Origin: Verrucomicrobiales bacterium
Lineage (GTDB): Bacteria; Verrucomicrobiota; Verrucomicrobiia; Methylacidiphilales; JAAUTS01
Direction of reading: 5' to 3'
NCBI GenBank assembly: GCA_031279715.1
Contig: JAITHY010000059.1
Coordinates: forward strand, 1-30,615
DNA length: 30,615 nt
The notes beneath the pieces were generated by a model. It was not told where the DNA came from. It saw nothing but the letters and a program-made list of their open reading frames with translations, and ran no database searches. Positions 22,143 through 28,478 of the stretch are shown here, piece after piece. The position numbers were made by a program, and so were the translations under genes. Position 1 is the stretch's first letter, and the number at the start of each line of letters is the position of its first letter.

Positions 22143-22570
22143 AACGTTATTCCCAACGGGCGCGCGGCGGCGCGGTGCTGGCGGAGCTGAACATCACGCC
22201 GCTGCTGGATTTGTGTTTTGTATTGCTGATTATTTTCATGATAACAACGCCGCTGATGGAGCAGTCGCTCGACGTGAATTTGCCGCGCGCCAAGGCCGAC
22301 CCCGCCTACCGGCTGGACATCGGCAACATCCTCAGCGTCACGGTCAGCAACAAGGGCGTCATCGGCGTCGGCAAGGAAACGTTGCGCACCGCCGGCGAGC
22401 TGGAAATTTTGCTCCGGCATGAATTGCAAAAAAATCCCAAGACCGTCGTCGCCCTGCGCGCCGACAGGGATTTGCGTTATCAGGAACTGATGGAAGTGTT
22501 GGATGTTGTGCGGCGCTCCGGCGCGCCGCTGGGGTTGACCAATCTTCCCGACGCCAAAACCACGCCATGA
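22139..22570 (+). CDS. ExbD/TolR-type biopolymer transport protein
   Basis: A 143-residue protein with one N-terminal membrane helix and a periplasmic domain (PF02472). 'AELNITPLLDLCFVLLIIFMITTPL' carries the proton-carrying aspartate Asp24 in the usual N-x-T-P-x-x-D context. The periplasmic part ends 'VVALRADRDLRYQELMEVLDVVRRSGAP', a typical ExbD end. It partners with the ExbB-type protein encoded just before it. Both gene borders are ATGA overlaps (22139-22142 and 22567-22570), indicating coupled translation with exbB and tonB. Confidence 0.94.
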   Translation: MKRYSQRARGGAVLAELNITPLLDLCFVLLIIFMITTPLMEQSLDVNLPRAKADPAYRLDIGNILSVTVSNKGVIGVGKETLRTAGELEILLRHELQKNPKTVVALRADRDLRYQELMEVLDVVRRSGAPLGLTNLPDAKTTP

Positions 22571-23376
22571 CCGACGCCCGCAAAATCTCGAAGAAAACGC
22601 TGCTCTGGGTCAGCGCCGCCCATGCGCTGGTCTTGTTGCTGGCTGTGTTTTTCGCGCGTCTCATGGCGCCAACACCGCCGCCGAAGATGCTGGAAATGAT
22701 CGGGCTTCCCGACTCTCTTAATCCCGCTGACGGTGAGCCGGGTGTCCAACCGCGCGCCCCCGAAATTCCCAATGCGCCATCTCCCGCGCCGTCCGCCGCT
22801 CCGCCGCCGCCGATGACTCCGCCGCAACCGCTGCCAGTGACACCATCACCGTCAGCGCCCCAAAACCATTTTCCCGTCGAGCCGCCCGCGCCCAAGCCGC
22901 CGCCGCCCAAGCCGCGCACTCCGGTCAAACCCAACCTTACCCGAACCATTCGTGATACCGCAAACTCCGCCGCTGACAGTCAGCGCCACCCCAACAGCGG
23001 ACTGAATGTCAATTCCGTGGCGGAATCCCTGCGCCGCGGCGTCAGCGGCGTTTCCAACCGCGCCGACGGACCCTCCGGCTCGCCGACTGGAAATCCAAAC
23101 GGCGACTGGTACCGCACGCTAATTAAGAACACCCTGGAACGCCATTGGATTAAACCGCCGTTGAACAACCCGACGCTGACCACCACCGTAAAAATCCGCG
23201 TGCTCGCCAACGGCGCCATTGAATACCTCGGCCTCACCGCCAGCTCCGGCGATGCGGCGATGGACAACTCTGTCGTCAGCGCCGTCCGCGCCGCCGGAAA
23301 AGTTTCCAGCCCGCCGCCCGCCGGTTTTAAAATTCCCTATGAGGACACGGTTATTTTCAAATTCAAAAACGACTGA
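22567..23376 (+). CDS. TonB/TolA-like energy transducer
   Basis: A 269-residue protein with a single N-terminal membrane helix (about 13-31), a long Pro-rich linker (about 45-125, with PAPSAAPPPPMTPPQPLPVT) and a C-terminal TonB/TolA-like domain (about 178-269). That domain shows 'WYRTLIKNTLERHWIKPP', 'TVKIRVLANGAIEYLGLTASSGDAAMDNSVVSAV' and 'KIPYEDTVIFKF'. The C-terminal WxxP-type spacing and the G-x-I-x-x-x-x-x-x-S-S-G motif fit the family. It completes the exbB-exbD-tonB operon by an ATGA overlap. The linker contains the dispersed motif read as PADGE and PSA. The stop is 3 bases from the convergent membrane-protein gene. Confidence 0.9.
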   Translation: MTDARKISKKTLLWVSAAHALVLLLAVFFARLMAPTPPPKMLEMIGLPDSLNPADGEPGVQPRAPEIPNAPSPAPSAAPPPPMTPPQPLPVTPSPSAPQNHFPVEPPAPKPPPPKPRTPVKPNLTRTIRDTANSAADSQRHPNSGLNVNSVAESLRRGVSGVSNRADGPSGSPTGNPNGDWYRTLIKNTLERHWIKPPLNNPTLTTTVKIRVLANGAIEYLGLTASSGDAAMDNSVVSAVRAAGKVSSPPPAGFKIPYEDTVIFKFKND

Positions 23377-23379
23377 TCA

Positions 23380-23700
23380 TCACCGCCGCAGCCACCGGCA
23401 GCAATTCCCCGCGCACCAGCACAGCGGCAGCGCCATGGTCAGCCACGTCAGCGCCACCATCGCCACGCACAGCGCGCCAATCATCCAGGCGGAGTTGGCC
23501 GGCGACTCGTAGGCCCGGTGCAATAAAAAGCGCCCCGGCATATTCGCCGCGAACGTGTAATGCAAAATCATGTACGCCGTCCGTGTCCAAATCGGGTCTG
23601 ACAGGTCCAACAACAGCGCCACCCACCCTGCGGCGAACGCTGACAATGAGCAAACCGGATGAACCAACGAAAGCCAAAACCAGCGCGGCAGCGTTTTCAT
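23380..23700 (-). CDS. Small membrane protein, unknown function
   Basis: A 106-residue protein with two or three hydrophobic segments: 'WFWLSLVHPVCSLSAFAAGWVALLL' and 'AWMIGALCVAMVALTWLTMALPLCW'. It ends in a Cys/Arg-rich tail (CAGNCCRWLRR). The chosen ATG at 23698-23700 lies 4 bases after the WD40 gene stop, so the two genes are probably co-transcribed; the frame is open further upstream only as antisense of the WD40 gene. I do not recognise the family. Confidence 0.6.
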   Translation of the reverse strand: MKTLPRWFWLSLVHPVCSLSAFAAGWVALLLDLSDPIWTRTAYMILHYTFAANMPGRFLLHRAYESPANSAWMIGALCVAMVALTWLTMALPLCWCAGNCCRWLRR

Positions 23701-23704
23701 CGCG

Positions 23705-24745
23705 TTAAAACACCAACACCTCACCGTCAGCGGCGCCGAGGGCGAGCAGTTTATCGTCCGGCGACCAGCGCGCGGCGGTGATTGCCGCGCTGCCGGTGAA
23801 CACCGCCAGCGGCTCCGGTTCACCATTGGCGTCCCACAACATTAAATTGCCGTCCTTGCCGCCGGCGGCGAAAACATCGCCATGATGGCGAAACTTAATT
23901 TCCGTCACCGCCTGCCCGTGCGCGCCGAACATCAGCGGCGTCGTGCCCGCCGGCCCCTTGCCGGAGCAATTCCACAACAACACATCCATCCCGTTGCCCG
24001 TCGCCAGCCACTTGCCGTTGCCGCTCCAGTCCAGCGCGCGAATTTTTGATTGATATCTCGGCATGTGCAAATGCGCGCCACTGTCAGCGTCCCAGAGGTG
24101 CACCGCGTTTTCCTGGCTCCCGCCGGCCACCCAGCGGCCATCCGGTGACCAGCGGCAATTCCACATCGCTCCCTTCCAATCATAGCTGCGGAGCCGTTTC
24201 CCGCTCGCCCCGTGAACCACCACCAGCCCGCCGTACGCCGCCGCCAGTACCATCGCGCCGTTGGGGTACCAACACAAATCCGCCAGCGTCGAGCCAAGCG
24301 CCTCGCTGTTGGCGACAAGCTGACCGTCAGCGTTGAGCAACGTCACAATTTTCCCATTCGCCACCGCGAGAATTTTTTGCTCCGCGCCACTGACGTTCAC
24401 CGGCAGCGGACTCCAAGCCATTTTCTCCAACCACGCCCGCCCCGCCAGATACTCCCAACACCGCTGACCGTCAGCGTCCCAACACCGCACCGCCCCGTCC
24501 TGCCCCGCCGTCACCACCCGCTGACCGTCAGCGTGCCAAGCCAGCGCCCCCATCCCCTCATGCGCCAAAAAATTTTTCGGCGCCCCGCCGCTTTTGGGAA
24601 TCACGCAACCCGTCCCATCCACCCCCGCCGCCGCGAGCCGCTGACCGTCAGCGCTCCACTCCAGCGCGACAACACAATCATTCAGCCGCGTCTCCCAAGC
24701 CGGCACTAGCCGTTTCGTGCGAATGGCAGTTTTGGTTTCATTCAT
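23705..24745 (-). CDS. WD40-repeat protein
   Basis: A 346-residue protein made of about seven WD40 repeats, likely one complete beta-propeller. Repeats show the usual 'W...G..LA.GG.DG.v.lWD' pattern, for example CRWSPDGRWVAGGSQENAVHLWD and 'IKFRHHGDVFAAGGKDGNLMLWD'. No signal peptide, so it is probably cytoplasmic. Start ATG at 24745 is preferred over the GTG at 24763. Four of the repeats carry the peptide ADGQR or ADGQL at the same turn, each encoded by an exact copy of the palindrome GCTGACGGTCAGC. It is followed by a small membrane-protein gene and preceded, across an AT-rich island, by a COG0523 GTPase gene. Partners and function are unknown. Confidence 0.88.
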   Translation of the reverse strand: MNETKTAIRTKRLVPAWETRLNDCVVALEWSADGQRLAAAGVDGTGCVIPKSGGAPKNFLAHEGMGALAWHADGQRVVTAGQDGAVRCWDADGQRCWEYLAGRAWLEKMAWSPLPVNVSGAEQKILAVANGKIVTLLNADGQLVANSEALGSTLADLCWYPNGAMVLAAAYGGLVVVHGASGKRLRSYDWKGAMWNCRWSPDGRWVAGGSQENAVHLWDADSGAHLHMPRYQSKIRALDWSGNGKWLATGNGMDVLLWNCSGKGPAGTTPLMFGAHGQAVTEIKFRHHGDVFAAGGKDGNLMLWDANGEPEPLAVFTGSAAITAARWSPDDKLLALGAADGEVLVF

Positions 24746-24814
24746 AAGCAAACAAAGTAGCACACCCGACGGTCAGCGTGCAATGACAAGCCCATGCCGC
24801 AAAGCCTGATTTTG

Positions 24815-24882
24815 TTTCTCACAGAGGCACAGAGAACACAGAGTTATTTTTGATTAGAAAACTCCGTGTCCTCTGTGAGAAA
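24815..24882. repeat. Long inverted repeat of the 'cacagag' type
   Basis: TTTCTCACAGAGG...ACACAGAGTT (24815-24845) pairs with AACTCCGTGTCCTCTGTGAG AAA (24860-24882), with one mismatch and an 8-base bulge (CACAGAGA) in the left arm. Tracts like 'cacagagacacagag' are dispersed between genes in many bacterial genomes. The remaining parts of the 24746-24937 gap hold copies of the GCTGAC motif at 24772 and 24906 and nothing else recognised. Confidence 0.75.
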
Positions 24883-24937
24883 ATAAACGCTTAAAAAATT
24901 CCGCCGCTGACCTTCAACAACCCGTCCGGCGCAGAAT

Positions 24938-25165
24938 TCATAAACTCAAATGGGCAACCGGATTTTCAATCTCACTGTCAGCGGGAAAATGAACGCGCCT
25001 TTTTTTCGCCAAGGATTGTTTTACCTTGGACATCAGCGTAACCCCCTCGCTTTTCAAATAACCGACGCCGGTTCTGGCGTAGAGCGGTTCGGGCACAAAA
25101 CGGTGTTGAATCCGCAACCCGTATTTGACCATGCCTTTCAAAATATCTTGGTCGCTGTCGGTCAT
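24938..25165 (-). CDS. Small hypothetical protein in the AT-rich island
   Basis: A possible 75-residue basic protein, 'MTDSDQDILKGMVKYGLRIQHRFVPEP...', 30 bases after the nuclease-like gene on the same strand. It has no Shine-Dalgarno sequence and no recognised domain. Its composition looks more like a real protein than the overlapping frame at 24978-25205. It may be a partner of the nuclease-like gene, a remnant, or chance. Confidence 0.4.
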   Translation of the reverse strand: MTDSDQDILKGMVKYGLRIQHRFVPEPLYARTGVGYLKSEGVTLMSKVKQSLAKKRRVHFPADSEIENPVAHLSL

Positions 25166-25195
25166 GATTTAATTGTTGCGCCAAGCAAAACTTTG

Positions 25196-25705
25196 TCAAC
25201 GCCAAAACCCGCTGAGGGTGACTGTCAGTGGCAGTGCATTTTTACCGGAGTTTTTCCCCTTTTCGCAAGTCATTAGGACGTAATTTTTTTCCATAGACAG
25301 TTGTTCTTTAAATTGTTCTTCAAAATCAACTCTATCCCAACGCCATGCTTCTTGAATCTCATAATTGGAATCGTAAAGAATCCAAATCAGTTTGTCCCAC
25401 GCAGATTCGTTATTCTTCTTGAGCTTAGTCTTAATATTGGAAACAACGGTAACCTTACTGCCCTTCTTTCCACTGGGACGATTGGCTTTTACTTGGTAGC
25501 GTATTTCTTTAAATTTAAAATCAAAACCTTCGGCAACTTGGGAGCGTTCTTCCTTAATCATAAATCGTGAGTAAGCTGCTTTTTTCATCCCAATTAATTT
25601 TGCCGCGTCAACTTCTGATAATGCGGAAGTAATGTGTGGTGCTACACCATAGAGCTTCTGCCATTTCAATGCCAAGGAAACGAGTTGTTGTCTTAATGAT
25701 TTCAT
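25196..25705 (-). CDS. Putative PD-(D/E)XK-fold nuclease-like protein, probably acquired
   Basis: A 169-residue protein with low-GC coding (about 37 % in a counted 60-base stretch) against over 60 % around it. N-terminal helices contain 'SEVDAAKLIGMKKAAYSRFMI'. The core 'GFDFKFKEIRYQVKANRPSG' has an acidic residue followed by a strand with Q-V-K, as in the D...(E/Q)-x-K nuclease active site. A strand-helix run 'WDKLIWILYDSNYEIQEAWRW' follows. I recall similar small proteins annotated as hypothetical or restriction-endonuclease-like; the nuclease call is an inference from these motifs. The start ATG overlaps the stop of the COG0523 gene as ATGA. No methyltransferase is nearby. Apart from one degenerate copy near its 3' end, the dispersed motif is absent. 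Confidence 0.55.
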   Translation of the reverse strand: MKSLRQQLVSLALKWQKLYGVAPHITSALSEVDAAKLIGMKKAAYSRFMIKEERSQVAEGFDFKFKEIRYQVKANRPSGKKGSKVTVVSNIKTKLKKNNESAWDKLIWILYDSNYEIQEAWRWDRVDFEEQFKEQLSMEKNYVLMTCEKGKNSGKNALPLTVTLSGFWR

Positions 25706-26784
25706 ATAATTACTTCTCGAAACCCTTGGTTCAACTCTCCCCGGTCAAGGTTCTTGCCGATGAACACCAGCGCGCACTTGCGCGGCTTGCCCGTCGAATC
25801 GGCTTCCGGCTTGGCGTCGAGCATCATGTGCACGCCTTGGAACACCACGCGGTTCGCCTGCCCGCTGACGGTGAACACGCCTTTCATCCGGTAAATGTCC
25901 TGCCCCTTCGCCGCCAGCAACGCGCTCAGCCAGCGGTTCAACTTCGCGCCGTCCACCTCGCCATCGTGCTCGATGCCGACCGATTGCACGTCCTCGTCGT
26001 GGTAATGTTTGTGATGATGATGGTGATGCCCGTGCTGACCGTCAGCGTCGTGGTCATGGTCGTGGCAGCCGCATGAACAGTGCTCGCCGTGTTCGTGATG
26101 GTGATGCCCGTGCTCATCCTCGGCTTCATCCTCAGCGTCGAGAAAATGCGGGTCGTCCTTCGTGATGCGGTCGAGGTCGAACGCGCCGACATCCAGCACC
26201 TTGGCGAGGTCAACGTCAGCGTTCGTCGTGCGCTCAAACCGCGCCAGCGGATTCACCGCCCGCACACGCCCCTCCAACTCCGGCAACTCGCTGACGCTCA
26301 CCAAATCAATCTTGTTCAACAGCACAATGTCCGCGAACGCGATTTGCTGCTTCACCTCGGGGCCGCTGTCGATGTGTTGCAAAACATGCTTCGCGTCCAC
26401 CACCGTCACCACCGCGTCCACCAACAGCGCGTCCTTCAAATCCTCGTCCGCGAAAAAAGTTTGAATCACCGGCCCCGGGTCCGCCAGCCCCGTCGTCTCG
26501 ATGAGAATGTGGTCGAACTTGTCGCGCCGCCGGAGCAAATTTTCCAGCACGCGAATCAAATCCCCGCGCACCGTGCAGCAAATGCAGCCGTTGTTCATCT
26601 CAAAAATCTCCTCGTCCGACCGAATGACCAGCTCATGGTCAATCCCAATCTCGCCAAATTCATTCTCAATGACCGCGACGCGCTTGCCGTGCTGTTCCGT
26701 TAAAATCCGGTTGAGCAAAGTGGTTTTCCCCGCGCCGAGAAAGCCGGTGAGAATCGTTACAGGAATGCGTTTGTTTGCGTTCAT
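25702..26784 (-). CDS. COG0523 (CobW/ZNG1-type) GTPase with His-rich metal-binding insert
   Basis: A 360-residue G3E-family P-loop GTPase, a putative metallochaperone for zinc or cobalt. Signs are Walker A GFLGAGKTT (14-22), the diagnostic CICC (67-70), the DHILIETTGLADP switch region, NKID (157-160) and a C-terminal CobW_C domain (about 268-350). Between them residues 213-262 form a stretch with about 20 histidines, acidic residues and a C-x-C-x-C (236-240), probably a metal-loading loop. The start ATG 26784 gives the standard N-terminus; the open frame continues 25 residues upstream. The gene lies 84 bases after uvrC on the same strand, and its stop overlaps the nuclease-like gene. No zinc-regulated partner is visible, so the metal is unknown. 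Confidence 0.93.
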   Translation of the reverse strand: MNANKRIPVTILTGFLGAGKTTLLNRILTEQHGKRVAVIENEFGEIGIDHELVIRSDEEIFEMNNGCICCTVRGDLIRVLENLLRRRDKFDHILIETTGLADPGPVIQTFFADEDLKDALLVDAVVTVVDAKHVLQHIDSGPEVKQQIAFADIVLLNKIDLVSVSELPELEGRVRAVNPLARFERTTNADVDLAKVLDVGAFDLDRITKDDPHFLDAEDEAEDEHGHHHHEHGEHCSCGCHDHDHDADGQHGHHHHHHKHYHDEDVQSVGIEHDGEVDGAKLNRWLSALLAAKGQDIYRMKGVFTVSGQANRVVFQGVHMMLDAKPEADSTGKPRKCALVFIGKNLDRGELNQGFREVII

Positions 26785-26795
26785 CGTCAGCGGGC

Positions 26796-26824
26796 AATCT
26801 AGGCCAAAATCCCCGCGGCGGCAA
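26796..26824 (-). promoter_or_regulatory. Weak candidate promoter for the COG0523 GTPase gene
   Basis: On the minus strand TTGCCG (26824-26819), a 17-base spacer and TAGATT (26801-26796), 11 bases before the ATG. Both hexamers match 4 of 6 consensus bases. Confidence 0.3.
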
Positions 26825-26868
26825 CCGCTGTTTGTGTGGCGCGCGCCGGCGTCCGTCACGGTCAGCGG

Positions 26869-28392
26869 CTAATCTTCCGCCTCCCGCAACACATACACAT
26901 TTTCCCCGCTGTCAGCGGAGGGCGGTGACGGACGCCGGAAAAAATTCACGATGCTCTCCGCCACTTTCCTGCCGACTCCATGCACCGCGCGCAACTCGCC
27001 GATGGTGGCGCGCTTGATTTTTTCCACCGTGCCGAATTGTTTTAACAACGCCAGCTTGCGCGTCTCGCTGACGCCGGGGCAGTCGTCCAGCACGCTCTCG
27101 CTGACGCGCCGTTTCATCAACAGTTGATGATACCCGTTGGCGACGCGGTGCGCCTCGTCGCGCACGCGCTGCAACAGCCGCAGCGCGCCGGACTCGCGCG
27201 GCAACACCAGCGGCGCGGGATTGCCCGGCTGGAAAATCTCCTCGTTCCGCTTCGCCAGGCCGACAATGGGCTGCCGCCGCAAGCCCAGTTTGCGCAACTC
27301 CGCCAGAGCCGCGCTGAGCTGCCCCTTGCCGCCGTCCACCACGACCAGGTCCGGCAGTTTACCGCCCTCGCGCAACACCCGCGCGTAGCGCCGCCGCACA
27401 ACTTCTGCCATGCAGGCGAAATCGTTCTGCCCCTTGACCGAGCGGATTTGATAACGCCGGTGTCGGTAACGGTTGGAGGTGCCGTGGCGGAAGCACACCA
27501 TCGACGCGACTTTGTGCGTGGTGGAAATGTTGGAAATGTCAAAGCACTCAATCCACTCCGGCACGCCCGGCAACCGCAGCGCGTCGCGCAATTCCGCGAG
27601 GTCGCGTTCCGGCACCACCGTGCCGGGCAGGTCGCGCACGAACTTGCGCGACGTTTCCGTGGCTCTGCGGATGTCGTGCAGCAAATTGCGGAGCGCGGCG
27701 GCTTTTTCAAAATTCAACGCGGCGGCATGCCGTTTCATTTCATCCTCCAACGCCCGGGTCATCTCCGCCGTCCGGCCTTCGAGAAACTCGCACGCCTGCC
27801 GCACACGCTCATGGTAAGCGTCGCGGCTGATTTTTCCGACGCACGGCGCGGAGCAGTTTTTGATGATGTGATCCAGGCAATGCCGGAACGTTTTTTCGTT
27901 CGGCAGCGCCGGCGCGCAGGAGTGCAGCCCGAATTTTTTTTTCATCAAGTTCAGCGTGTTGCGCACCGCGCTCGCGTGGGCGAAGGGGCCGAAATAATGG
28001 CTCCCGTCGTCCTTCTTCAAGCGCGTGAACTGGAAACGCGGGAACGGGGCGCCGAGGTTGACCTTGATCAGCAACAATTGTTTGTCGTCGCGGAAGCTAA
28101 TGTTGTACTTCGGGCGGTATTCCTTGATGAGCCGGCTTTCGAGGATAATCGCCTCGGCGTTGCTCCTGACCGTGTGGTAGTCGAAGTCCCAGATGCTGTC
28201 AATGAGCGCGCGGGTTTTGAGGTCGATCATCGTGCGGCGCGAGGGGCGGAAATATTGCGACACACGCCTGCGCAAACTCCGCGCCTTGCCGACGTAGATG
28301 ACGCGGTTGAGCCGGTCTTTGTAAACATACACGCCCGGCTTGTGCGGCAGCGCGCGCACTTTCGGCGTCAAGTCAGGACGGTCGGAGGTCAT
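26869..28392 (-). CDS. uvrC: UvrABC excinuclease subunit C
   Basis: UvrC makes the two incisions around a DNA lesion in nucleotide excision repair. The protein has 507 residues, shorter than the common 600. The GIY-YIG nuclease domain (about 15-95) shows 'GVYVYKDRLNRVIYVGKARSLRRRV'. A UVR motif lies near 205-240. The RNase H-like 5'-incision domain shows ECFDISNISTTHKVASMV, LVVVDGGKGQLSAAL and RDEAHRVANGYH. The C-terminal (HhH)2 part shows 'LLKQFGTVEKIKRATIGELRAVHGVGRKVAESI'. Known active-site Asp and His positions look intact. Between about 27085 and 28415 the dispersed motif is absent, unlike in neighbouring genes, as expected where the protein sequence is under strong constraint. A TATAAT stands 6 bases before the ATG. 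Confidence 0.96.
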   Translation of the reverse strand: MTSDRPDLTPKVRALPHKPGVYVYKDRLNRVIYVGKARSLRRRVSQYFRPSRRTMIDLKTRALIDSIWDFDYHTVRSNAEAIILESRLIKEYRPKYNISFRDDKQLLLIKVNLGAPFPRFQFTRLKKDDGSHYFGPFAHASAVRNTLNLMKKKFGLHSCAPALPNEKTFRHCLDHIIKNCSAPCVGKISRDAYHERVRQACEFLEGRTAEMTRALEDEMKRHAAALNFEKAAALRNLLHDIRRATETSRKFVRDLPGTVVPERDLAELRDALRLPGVPEWIECFDISNISTTHKVASMVCFRHGTSNRYRHRRYQIRSVKGQNDFACMAEVVRRRYARVLREGGKLPDLVVVDGGKGQLSAALAELRKLGLRRQPIVGLAKRNEEIFQPGNPAPLVLPRESGALRLLQRVRDEAHRVANGYHQLLMKRRVSESVLDDCPGVSETRKLALLKQFGTVEKIKRATIGELRAVHGVGRKVAESIVNFFRRPSPPSADSGENVYVLREAED

Positions 28393-28398
28393 GGTTTA

Positions 28399-28404
28399 AT
28401 TATA
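28399..28404 (-). promoter_or_regulatory. -10 box of the uvrC promoter, leaderless layout
   Basis: A perfect TATAAT on the minus strand (28404-28399) ends six bases before the ATG at 28392. No good -35 is visible 16-18 bases upstream; a copy of the dispersed motif (GTCAGC) sits there instead. Confidence 0.5.
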
Positions 28405-28444
28405 GCGCACCATCACCGCCGCTGACAGTGCGAACGTTAAAACT

Positions 28445-28472
28445 TTGCACTTCGCGTTTTAGCTCTTAAACT
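28445..28472 (+). promoter_or_regulatory. Candidate promoter for dsbD, leaderless layout
   Basis: TTGCAC (28445-28450), a 16-base spacer and TAAACT (28467-28472) stand six bases before the ATG at 28479. The -35 is weak. It is divergent from the uvrC promoter. Confidence 0.35.
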
Positions 28473-28478
28473 CAAGGC

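Noticed and set aside
23363..23677. Minus-strand frame overlapping the small membrane protein
   Set aside because: Its composition looks non-coding and the other frame has clear membrane helices and a sensible start beside the WD40 stop.
24978..25205. Alternative minus-strand frame in the AT-rich island
   Set aside because: It overlaps the nuclease-like gene end and the more protein-like frame at 24938-25165; its composition looks like a shadow.
25996..26110. CAT/CAC-rich tract taken as a simple-sequence repeat
   Set aside because: It is coding sequence for the His-rich insert of the COG0523 GTPase; the codons are mixed and the frame is intact.
27124..28425. Long plus-strand open frame (433 codons) opposite uvrC
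   Set aside because: Antisense of uvrC with no recognisable domain; typical high-GC shadow frame.
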